Shown here piece by piece: positions 55,682-64,000 of a DNA stretch of 64,000 bases. The notes beneath the pieces are model-generated. The model saw nothing but the letters and a program-made list of their open reading frames with translations, had not been told where the DNA came from and did not search any database. Source of the stretch: Conchocele bisecta. Taxonomy: Eukaryota > Mollusca > Bivalvia > Lucinida > Thyasiridae. Location of the stretch: positions 117,837,581-117,901,580 of the forward strand of contig CM055266.1 of NCBI GenBank assembly GCA_029237695.1, read 5' to 3'. Both the position numbers and the translations under genes were made by a program. Every line of letters starts with the position of its first letter. The stretch's first letter is position 1.

Positions 55682-55879
55682 ATGCCCCACCACGATAGTG
55701 GAGGGGGCATTTAGTGTTACCCTTGTCCGTCCCGTCCGTCCCGTCCCGTCCGTCCCGTCCGTCCGTCCGTCCGTCCGTCCGTCCGTCCGTCACGAAACTT
55801 TAACGCTCGGGTAAATTTGGCCTCATTTATTATCAAAGCGATATGTGGGGCATCCGTGTTCTATGAACACATTTTCTAG
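55682..55879 (+). mobile_element. Minimal Helitron-like element, 198 bp
   Basis: A 5' inverted repeat identical to element C (ATGCCCCaCCACgataGTGG..., 55682-55710), then (GTCC)n repeats (55726-55790), a remnant of one unit, and the 3' hairpin GTGTTCtatGAACAC (55856-55870) with CTAG at 55876-55879. It keeps both ends but almost no core. Confidence 0.85.
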
Positions 55880-55998
55880 TTTTCTCTCATTTATTGATGC
55901 TTTTAGGTATATTTAATTTATGTATATGCCGTGGTCTGATACTTCAACCTGTGCTACAGATTTCCAGCAAGATGATCGTCCACTATTGTGTGTTACAG

Positions 55999-56200
55999 AT
56001 TTTCATTGAGCGTAAAGGCGGCTGCGACCACATGGTCTGCTCCAAGTGCAACGCGAGTTTCTGCTATCGGTGCGGTGAGCGGTACTGGAAACTCAAGTTT
56101 TTTGGCAGCCATTCGAGTCGGTTCAGCCTGTTTGGCTGCAAGTACAACTACAAGCCTAAAAATAGTGTGCTGCGAAAGGCTGTCCGGGGCTCAGTATTTG
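55999..56200 (+). CDS. RNF217-like E3 ligase, coding exon 3 (RING2)
   Basis: Acceptor TGTGTTACAG before 55999, donor TTTG|GTGAGT after 56200; 67 codons plus one base, so it ends in phase 1. RING2 continues as GGCDHMVCSKCNASFCYRCG. The cysteine of GGCDHM (about residue 351) is the position that carries ubiquitin in RBR ligases, so the enzyme looks catalytically competent. KFFGSHSSRFSLFGCKYNY and LRKAVRGSVFG follow, which fit RNF217 just before its membrane segment. Confidence 0.93.
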
Positions 56201-56376
56201 GTGAGTATAGCTCGTAGTGGAATGGGTCAGTGGAAGAAGGGGACTAAGGACCACCCACTGATTCTTTCAATTGTAGTGAAATATACACTGTAAATGCCCC
56301 AACAGGGTGTTTAGGAATGCTGTTCAGGGGTCAGTATATAGTGAGTATGGCTCGTACTAACAGGTCAGTGAAAGAA

Positions 56377-57164
56377 CAGTAGCCTATTTCACGAACATTG
56401 CAAAGTATACTTATCTAGCAAAGTATACTTTGAGGGAGAAATTGTAAATTTAAAGGTACATGCCCACTCAGTAGCACAAACTGTTGTTTATAGGAATAGA
56501 ATAGGTGTATATTTGTGTCACTATTCCACCAGTTAGAAAAATTACAAGTACCCGCTATACAGATATAATCAATTAGTAATATTTATTTTACTGATAATGA
56601 CGCGCGATGGTATAAGGCTATTTTCATATGCAAATGAGGCATACTATTTTTTTAGTTATTTATACTAATTAAATGAGTGACCTGAAAAAATAATATTTTC
56701 AACAGATTATAAAGTATGATCATTGCACATCAAAAAATAAATACAGAGAATAAATAGTAATGTCCGTTAACAATTTAAGGAAACACGGTTATCGCCCCTG
56801 ATATCAGTGTATACATTTACGTCTGATATAAAATGTATAGTAATGTCAATTAGTACGTGGGTTAATGGTTAATGAATGTTTATTTTGCCAGAAAATGTCT
56901 CAGAAGATGCCTCTGATATAAAGAACATTTTAGGATAAATTTATTAATTTTTATTATACTGAATTTATTACATTATCACAGCCATTTTGGCTGTGATAAT
57001 GTAATAAATTCAGTATAATAATTCTGCATACTTTTGATCATCAAATGTATGCAGTCGTTAGTTCTGTATGAAATAATGCATTTCGGGAAAAATAAATGAT
57101 TACTCCCTCAAAGTATACTTTGCTAGAAAGGTGTACTTTGTAATGTTGTTGAAATCGGCTACTG
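56377..57164. mobile_element. MITE, AAGTATACTTTGCAATGTTG family, copy 2, with nested MITE
   Basis: Ends CAGTAGCCTATTTCACGAAC and GTTGAAATCGGCTACTG. A second element (about 56451-56945, TTAAAGGTACATGCCC end) and a 33-bp-arm palindrome (56952-57023) lie inside. Located in intron 3. Confidence 0.75.
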
Positions 57165-57332
57165 GTATGGTAAGCTTGATTCTACATTCCCAGGCAAACC
57201 ATGCTACTCATCCGGTGACTGCCAGACACATTGTCACAGTCAGTCGGATTAGTATAGAAATAATAGTAATTACATCCAATGCCTCATTGATCATTGGCAT
57301 TACAGTGTTTCCAGAACTTTACATGATATTAT

Positions 57333-57687
57333 AGGAATGAATGGCCTTTTTGTGGAATTTATCGGGGTATAAACTTGGAAAAGTCGCAGGAATACTGGAC
57401 GAAGGCCGGAAGGCCTCGTCCAGTATTCCTGTGACTTTTCCAAGTTTATACCCCGATAAATTCCACAAAAAGGCCATTCATTCCTTATAATTCCAGCATT
57501 TGAAATAAATTCATCAAGAAAATGTGTTTATTTTCCGTTTTCTTAAGAATTATTTTAACTGCGCCTCACGGTTACGGAAAGTAGTTCGGTGTGGGAGTTT
57601 ACTGGGATATAAATTTTGGACAGAGACTTGCTACGGGCCAATCAAATGTTAGGGAATTGTGTAAATATTTTTGTGCTGGAATTATTT
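57333..57687. mobile_element. Foldback MITE, copy 2 (complete)
   Basis: Palindrome 57333-57490 plus the 200-bp right part ending TGTGCTGGAATTAT. Same family as 651-1009. Confidence 0.8.
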
Positions 57688-57731
57688 ATCAATAATAAAA
57701 AAAAGTACGTGTAACATTTGTAGTCGGAGTT

Positions 57732-57913
57732 CAGGGGGCCGTTTCACTAAAGTTTGTACTCTAAAATGTTCGTAAGTGCAAAATTATGATAGTCTGTAAA
57801 TTTCATATTAACACTGTGCTCGATAAATGTAAATGCATCAATTGAAATTTCCTGACGATGCTAAATTTCCACTTACGAACATGTCGTACGAAGTTTAGTG
57901 AAACGGGCCCCTG
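57732..57913. mobile_element. MITE, GGCCGTTTCACTAAAC family, copy 4
   Basis: Inverted ends CAGGGGGCCGTTTCACTAAA and TTTAGTGAAACGGGCCCCTG, lacking the central palindrome of copies 1 and 2. Located in intron 3. Confidence 0.8.
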
Positions 57914-58058
57914 TCTCTTGTTATCCTTCCACTGACCCCTGAACAGTTATCAATGAATTGAAGGGGTCAGTGGAAGCAGCAGTAATAATAAGCGACTAAA
58001 CTATGACTGTTGAACAGTCGCATTGAAGGGGTGAATAGCGTTGCCATGATAATTGCAG

Positions 58059-58268
58059 GAGCGAAGCTGGTCGGCGGTACGATAGTACTGGGACTAGGTG
58101 TGGCAGCGGTGGCTGCCCTGATTGGTGCGAGCGTCATCATCTTGCCAGTGTATGGTGGCTGCAAGTTCTACAATTACTGTGCCATGAAGAAGAGGATTAA
58201 ACGACAAGAACAGCTCTTCAAACTGAGAACACAAACTGCCATGATGGAGGATCTTCGAGAGAGGGCAG
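58059..58268 (+). CDS. RNF217-like E3 ligase, coding exon 4 (membrane segment)
   Basis: Acceptor ATAATTGCAG before 58059. Phase 1 matches exon 3. It encodes a strong transmembrane helix, GTIVLGLGVAAVAALIGASV and IILPVYGG (about residues 416-443), then a basic cytosolic tail (MKKRIKRQEQLFKLRTQ). That places the ligase on an intracellular membrane with the RBR domain in the cytosol, as for RNF217. GGCAG|GTATGT at 58268 looks like a donor, so one or more exons should follow; if it is not used, the frame stops at 58309. No downstream exon was recognised in the window. Confidence 0.85.
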
Positions 58269-58489
58269 GTATGTGTGCTTGTGTGAAGACGTTTGCAGTG
58301 AGGCTGTGACCGGAGAATTGGGTCTCAGGGCTCCAGATAAGAAATTAGTAATTGAGTATTTTCACTCCCATCATATGTGAAGCAATTGGGTATTTAAATA
58401 TTTTAATTGGTGTCAAATAAAATCACACTACTGTTTACACATCAACAGACAGCAATTATTGAATAGTTTGCTTCAAAATGAAAACAAGT

Positions 58490-58550
58490 TTTGGCATTTC
58501 ATTAGAATTGTCTCCTTGGAGACAATTCTAATGAAATACCAAGATGTGTT
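58490..58550. repeat. Palindrome with about 23-bp arms
   Basis: GCATTTCATTAGAATTGTCT and its complement around a CCTTGG centre. Confidence 0.8.
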
Positions 58551-58779
58551 TTCATGGAAAATAAGAAAAATATGCTGTATTTGTGGTCTGTTTATTGGTT
58601 TCTGTAGCATGATAAAGGTACCATAAATTTGTTATTGCTTTTTGATACTCGCTACTTCTGATTTCAATTGGGGTTTTGGCAAGTTTAATTGGGTATTTAC
58701 GCAAATACGCAGCTTATCTGGAGCGCTGGGGTCTTATGGGTTTTGTGACCAGCGTAGATCCAGATCGGAATGAAATGCC

Positions 58780-59141
58780 CATGATGCTTTTAACAAGCAT
58801 GTCCAAGGTCAAATTATTTATAAATTTGCGTCCGTAAGATTTGCTTTAAAGTTTTTGGGTACCCATTATCTCTGCAACGGTAAGTTGGATTGACTTCAAA
58901 CTTCATATACTTCCTTATCATCATCCATATTTTCATTCCATACCACCACACTCATGCGGCCTTCATGTCCAAGGTGAAGGTCAGATTACTGCGTCCGTAA
59001 GATTTTCCTTAAAGTCTGAATACATATGATCTCTGCAACCTTCATGTCCAAGGTCAAATTACTTTTTCGTTATACATGTACTATATATTTTTAGTGTCCA
59101 TGCCTCGCCACAAGGCGCGACATGCAGGCCGCGGCTGTCTA
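58780..59141 (+). mobile_element. Helitron-like array, 3' part of the GCGGAAAGC family
   Basis: Two to three units (CATGCGGCCTTCATGTCCAA; GTGAAGGTCA) end in GGCGCGACATGCAGGCCGCG then GCTGTCTAG (CTAG at about 59138-59141). Confidence 0.65.
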
Positions 59142-59149
59142 GTGTTACC

Positions 59150-59297
59150 TGGGAGTTGAATTAGGTTATTGCCCATTATAAAAGTAGTCCGATTATTACT
59201 GATCCTACTGCTTTTGGGAGGGTGCCAATCGATTCTGGTGTGACGAGGACCTGGCATCAAATCAGGATTATTCTGATTTCAGGGCTGAATATATAGT
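59150..59297 (+). mobile_element. SINE fragment
   Basis: Matches the middle of the SINE at 45734-46203: TGGCATCAAATCAGG, CTGATTTCAGGGCTGAATAT. Confidence 0.6.
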
Positions 59298-60752
59298 TTT
59301 TGTCGTGCCCGCTTGCGGAAAGCGCGATATAGTCGGCACTTTGGCATACGTACGTACGTACGTGTGTCCGGTTAAAGTTTTTGGTTAAGTTGTTTGGTTA
59401 AGTTTTTTGGTTAAAGTTTTTGGTTAAGTTCTTTGGTTAAAGTTTTTGGTTAAGTTTTTTGGTTAAAGTTTTTCGTTAAAGTTTTTCGTTATACTATATC
59501 TCTGCAACTGCTTTGCCCATTACCTTGAAACTTCACATGGGTGTTTATCATCATCTATATTTTCATTCTACCCCCTCCCGTGCGGCCCCTGTGCCCAATG
59601 TCAAGGTCAAATTACTTTGAAGTTTTTGGTTAAGTTTTTTGGTTAAAGTTTTTGGTTAAGTTTTTTGGTTTAGTTTTTTGGTTAAAGTTTTTTGTTAGTG
59701 TTTATCATCATCTATATTTTCATTCTACCCCCCCTCCTGTGCGGCCCCTGTGCCCAATGTCAAGGTCAAATTACTTTGAAGTTTTTGGTTAAGTTTTTTG
59801 GTTAAAGTTTTTGGTTAAAGTTTTTTGTTATACTATATCTCTGCAACTGCTTTGCCCATTACCTTGAAACTTCACATGGGTGTTTATCATCATCTATATT
59901 TTCATTCTACCCCCCTCCCGTGCGGCCCCTGTGCCCAATGTCAAGGTCAAATTACTTTGAAGTTTTTGGTTAAGTTTTTTGGTTAAAGTTTTTGGTTAAG
60001 TTTTTTGGTTAAGTTTTTTGGTTAAGTTTTTTGGTTAAAGTTTTTTGTTAGTGTTTATCATCATCTATATTTTCATTCTACCCCCCTCCTGTGCGGCCCC
60101 TGTGCCCAATGTCAAGGTCAAATTACTTTGAAGTTTTTGGTTAAGTTTTTTGGTTAAAGTTTTTGGTTAATGTTTTTTGTTATACTATATCTCTGCAACT
60201 GCTTTGCCCATTACCTTGAAACTTCACATGGGTGTTTATCATCATCTATATTTTCATTCTACCCCCCTCCCGTGCGGCCCCTGTGCCCAATGTCAAGGTC
60301 AAATTACTTTGAAGTTTTTGGTTAAGTTTTTTGGTTAAAGTTTTTGGTTAAGTTTTTTGGTTAATTTTTTTGGTTAAAGTTTTTGGTTAAGTTTTTTGGT
60401 TAAGTTTTTTGGTTAAAGTTTTTCGTTATACTATATCTCTGCAACTGCTTTGCCCATTACCTTGAAACTTCACATGGGTGTTTATCATCATCTATAGTTT
60501 CATTCTACCCCCCTCCCGTGCGGCCGCTGTACCCAATGTCAAGGTCAAATTACTTTGAAGTTTTTGGTTAAGTTCTTTGGTTAAAGTTTTTGGTTAAGTT
60601 TTTTGGTTAAGTTTTGTGGTTAAAGTTTTTGGTTAAGTTTTTTGGTTAAAGTTTTTTGTTATTCTATATCTCTGCAACTGCTTTGCCCATTACCTTGAAA
60701 CTTCACATGGGTGTTTATCATCATCTATATTTTCATTCTACCCCCCTTAGTC
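59298..60752 (+). repeat. Higher-order tandem array with TTTTTGGTTAAG words
   Basis: Opens with TTTTTGTCGTGCCCGCTTGC and an ACGTACGTACGT run. Six to seven blocks then alternate an array of 12-13-bp words (AGTTTTTGGTTA) with a spacer of 110-150 bp (CTCTGCAACTGCTTTGCCCA; TTCATTCTACCCCC; GTGCCCAATGTCAAGGTCAA). Long and short blocks alternate. Confidence 0.9.
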
Positions 60753-61500
60753 CAGGCTCCCTAATACAAGCCCGCATATACTTTTCGCGGCGCGATTTTT
60801 GACACTTGATTCTGGTAATTTGACCCATTGGCTACGATAATAACCCAGGTAGACTTTCGAGATAGGCGACAAATGTCAATGAAGAGACAAAATCCAAGAT
60901 GGCTGCCGTTTTCACTCATAATACACTGGATGAGCCATACTTTCATATATAAAAGACATGTGGACATACTTTTGGTATCGGTTTTGATTGACTGGAGTAT
61001 ATCCAACATATTGCAACTGTTTGTGTTACAAAAGACTCCTATTTGCAGCCACAAATCCAAGATGGCCGCCGTTTTGAACAGGAAAAACACTATGTCAGAC
61101 ATCAATTTGTTTATGCAATGCATGCATACATCTAATCAGTATTTATTTTCACTATCTGTCAAATTCATAACACTATGGGCACGTTTATCCACAATCACTC
61201 GCGATATGCAAACAATAATCCAAGATGGCCGCCATAATTACTAAGAAAAACCTGTGTACGGCACACATGTATAGCTAAAATGACTACTGTAAAAGCATTT
61301 TGCATATATTTGGAACATGTGTTTGGCGTTGTTGCGAACATAATGCATTGCTACATTTCTGACACCTGTTTTTCAAAATGGCCGCCAAATTTCGACGATT
61401 TAAATCGCTCATATATATGAACTAAGAAACAACTTTCCAATAAATAGTGAACACCCAGATATTTCAATAATAATACGAAAAATATACACTTCTAAATTAA
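60753..61500 (+). repeat. Diverged repeat with CCAAGATGGCCGCC at about 163-bp steps
   Basis: CCAAGATGG(C/T)TGCC or CCAAGATGGCCGCC at 60894, 61057 and 61220, and AAAATGGCCGCC at 61375. The sequence between copies is poorly conserved. No credible gene. Confidence 0.7.
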
Positions 61501-61929
61501 CTAATTTGGATGTAAGAACTTAAATCGAGAACAAAAAGAAAATTACACCATTTATTGTATTAAACAACCAACTGAATCGTAGCACATTATAATTACGTTG
61601 ATAACATGTATGCATATTTACGCATAATAATTGATTGTTCCATAGATAATCAGTAGCAGTAAGCATTATGTATGACATATCAATCCTAGTACAAGTCTAT
61701 CCACAGCAGTGTTACTAATACCGATTACTGCAGCCACAAATATTAGGGACGATATCAAACGTTTTTCATAAAGCTGGGTGACGACGATAATTGTGTCTGT
61801 TACACTATAAGTCATTGTTCAATTAAACACCTGTAAACCTTATGCAAGTCTTAACAATACTATTTCAATTGTTTTCGGGTGAGCAGCGCGATTGTGTTGT
61901 CTCAGGTTTTGACAATCATTTGCTTTTTT
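61501..61929. other. AT-rich, nothing recognised
   Basis: No gene, RNA or repeat assigned. Confidence 0.5.
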
Positions 61930-64000
61930 TGTGGCAAAATGACACACACTTAACGGCACTAGATTTGCAGCCACACCGATTGGAGTCGCATCTGCCGCCA
62001 CAGTTGTTAGCACGGATACAGGTAATCATTTCAAGAACTTTTCTGGTTTCAGAGAACCATCTACATTAATCCAGCCAAAGTTGGTGGGATCAAGTGCGCT
62101 CATATAGTGTCCAATAGTGTGATTGCACCGCGAACTACAAAGATTGATCGTGTTATATGTCCGCGGACAACACTGGACTTTAGGGGACGTTCATCTATAT
62201 CCCTTATAGCAGTGCGTCTGGTATGGTACTGGAATCGTAACTCATCAAACGTTGACGCCGTTGTTTTTTTACCTAGAGCCAGACCATACTTGCACTCGGA
62301 TAACAATCAGCCATCTGCATTTCATATTCGTCAAGAATGTCAGACTCTCCGAAATTGGCTAAGTACATTTCTGTGTGACTTATAACGGCACTATGCTTTG
62401 TACCAAATTTGCTCACTGCGTCATCGCCGGTCTTGATATGCGCTTTAACAAGAACTTGACAGAGCGCGGCACGTAACTTCCCGTATAAAATATGGAGTGG
62501 TATGAGTCGCCGTTTCGTACCTACACTATACTGTACCAACGACTCCTTCATGTGTCTTTTCAAAAAGTATTCCATGTATCGCAGTAACAGAACAACACTG
62601 TCGGTGTCGTTCGAAATTACTATGACACGTTCACATCCTCAACTGTCCAATTGGTATGTGGAATGATACGAGCATCCGCTTCTTCCAGCCAGCTACTGAG
62701 TTCTGCTATGTCACCAGTATGTCCTCCTTCGGGCTGCTGAAATAGATGTGCGGGAAGAACTTCGCCATCCGCAACCATTCCACTCAGTACCAGTGAAGTG
62801 TCTCTTATGTCACGAATGGCAACGTCTCGTACTAATATTTCCAGCTTTGACTTATTCGAAGCCGAAGTCCAGAATGTGTCTATCTGCTGTGGTATTGGCA
62901 CTGTTTTGTGCATCTCAGCGATGTCAACACAACCAGTTGAACCTGCACGACATAGTCTCTCGCATTATTTTACCGACAACTCAGCATAACTGAGAAAGAC
63001 CACGGGCACCTGAAATCACATTCTTTATGACCCGCCAAAGTTACCATATGATGTTAAATTATGTACCTGGCGAACTCTTGACATGAAATCGATTATAATC
63101 GTGGTTTTCAATACTGATTGTCTTTGGAAATCATAGTCGCTGTCAGCGAGGTTCAGCTCTAATTATGTAATCAGTGCACTTTTTGTTGGTTTAGTTGGCA
63201 AATCACCATCGAACAATGGACTGCATGGGAGAAGATCATGACTGAAAATGTCTGTCATTGACATTCCTCGCTCCTTTGCCATTTCACAGTCGCGTTGAGC
63301 TGAAGCGACGTCTTTGGTAGATATGTCATCCTCGATAGAGCCAAGTAGTGTAGCACGTGTACCTCTGTCAGCTGTGACATCAACCTTAGGAAGCTTCCGC
63401 TTTGATATAGTATCGCTCAACCGAGCAAACGCATCTTTGTATCCTGGTGCACCACGCGTTTGGTGACGAGGTTGTGTAGTTGAACTACTGGTACTGGAAC
63501 GAGAAAAGGGTTTCCTCGGGACTGTACAAAATCAAGCAGACGCACAACATTTCTATCGAACAGCTCACCTTTCTGGCCGCTTAGCTCATGATGGATTGAT
63601 GTTTCCATGTGCTCCATGAGGCGATCATTTGTCAGTGCACGAAATGTATTGGAGATGCCAAGAATTTCGTGAAAAAGCAACTGCAACTCAACAACTAATT
63701 CAGAGTTACGAGTTTGGCCGACAATGCCACCCTGCCTTTTGGATGCCCGTTGAATCGACTGTTCTAAATTCATATCTGGCACTACAGCATTGAAGATTCC
63801 ATCTCTGTCCTTACCACAAACTGGCCACGCATGTATGACCTGTAGAAGTCGGGGTGCTCTAGCTCAAGTACTTTGACTCTCTCGAGGTACCACGAGCCAT
63901 ACCGTAGATAGTTTATCAAACTCCTGGAATATTGCCATGACCCGAGTCAACAGTTGAGACGTGAAGTAGCCAATTCCCATCCCTATCCGCGACAATCAGG
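61930..64000 (-). pseudogene. Repetitive CXC-domain protein gene, broken, runs off the window
   Basis: Minus-strand pieces in order from 64000: DGNWLLH near 63960; MNLEQSIQRASKRQGGIVGQ to VTKRVVHQDTKMRLLG (63770-63417); SKRKLPKVDV...FSHDLLPCSPLFDGDL (63400-63190); IPQQIDTFW...LSGMVADGEVLPA and SWLEEADARIIPH (62890-62650); VKAHIKTGDDAVSKFGTKHS (about 62450-62390); STFDELRFQYH, VVRGHI (62260-62140); and a cysteine-rich CGGRCDSNRCGCKSSAVKC at about 62000-61945. The last is a tesmin/TSO1-type CXC zinc motif. The family is common in many invertebrate genomes as multicopy genes; a transposon origin is likely but I do not know its function. At least five frame breaks make this copy a pseudogene. Confidence 0.65.

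Overview
This window is an invertebrate nuclear genome scaffold, most likely a bivalve or other marine mollusc. The evidence is a spliced host gene, an AT-rich background packed with DNA-transposon and Helitron-like repeats, long tRNA-related SINEs ending in TCAC repeats, tandem units of about 170 bp carrying AAGGTCAAGGTCA, and an integrated Maverick/Polinton element. The species cannot be fixed from sequence alone. A 500-base run of N (20400-20899) marks a scaffold gap.

Layout. Positions 1-8.7 kb are intergenic repeats: a hAT-like element (1061-2343, TSD CTTCGAGA), a foldback MITE, a reversed Helitron-like element, tandem arrays and two TIR elements. Positions 8899-19250 are bounded by 22-bp inverted termini and the 8-bp direct repeat ATTATCGG, which suggests one 10.35-kb element; inside are a 5'-truncated LINE (RT end plus RNase H, minus strand) and a PHD-finger ORF. 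A transposase-like last exon lies at 19705-19905. Positions 20.9-31.06 kb are a decayed Maverick/Polinton: a minus-strand coiled-coil gene, a broken capsid gene, a packaging ATPase, small membrane proteins, an intact retroviral-type integrase (26629-27660), and a convergent protein-primed DNA polymerase B that is broken and has no visible motif C.

Positions 32.5-35.3 kb hold two copies of one element, the second inserted head-to-head inside the first, each with a perfect 8-bp target duplication. Positions 39.9-46.7 kb are a deep nest: a SINE split by a Helitron-like element, which carries further Helitron-like elements, a hAT-like element and another SINE. The only clear host protein gene is an RNF217-like RBR E3 ubiquitin ligase on the plus strand: four coding exons from 49820 to 58268, with a partial duplicate of its first coding exon at 48505-48730. 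The window ends in a broken copy of a repetitive CXC-domain protein family on the minus strand (61930-64000).

The strongest new observations are: (1) a group of elements whose termini are inverted arrays of short direct repeats, each family with its own word (GGGAAATACC, GTCAAAACGCCCC, GTCAAAACGTACCC, GACAACTCACCGCC), five of them with perfect 8-bp target duplications; (2) an identical 17-bp motif just upstream of three Maverick genes, a promoter candidate; (3) a Maverick in which only the block 25815-27660, including the integrase, is unbroken; (4) a first-exon duplication starting within a few bases of a Helitron-like 3' end. All calls come from reading the sequence; no database search was run.
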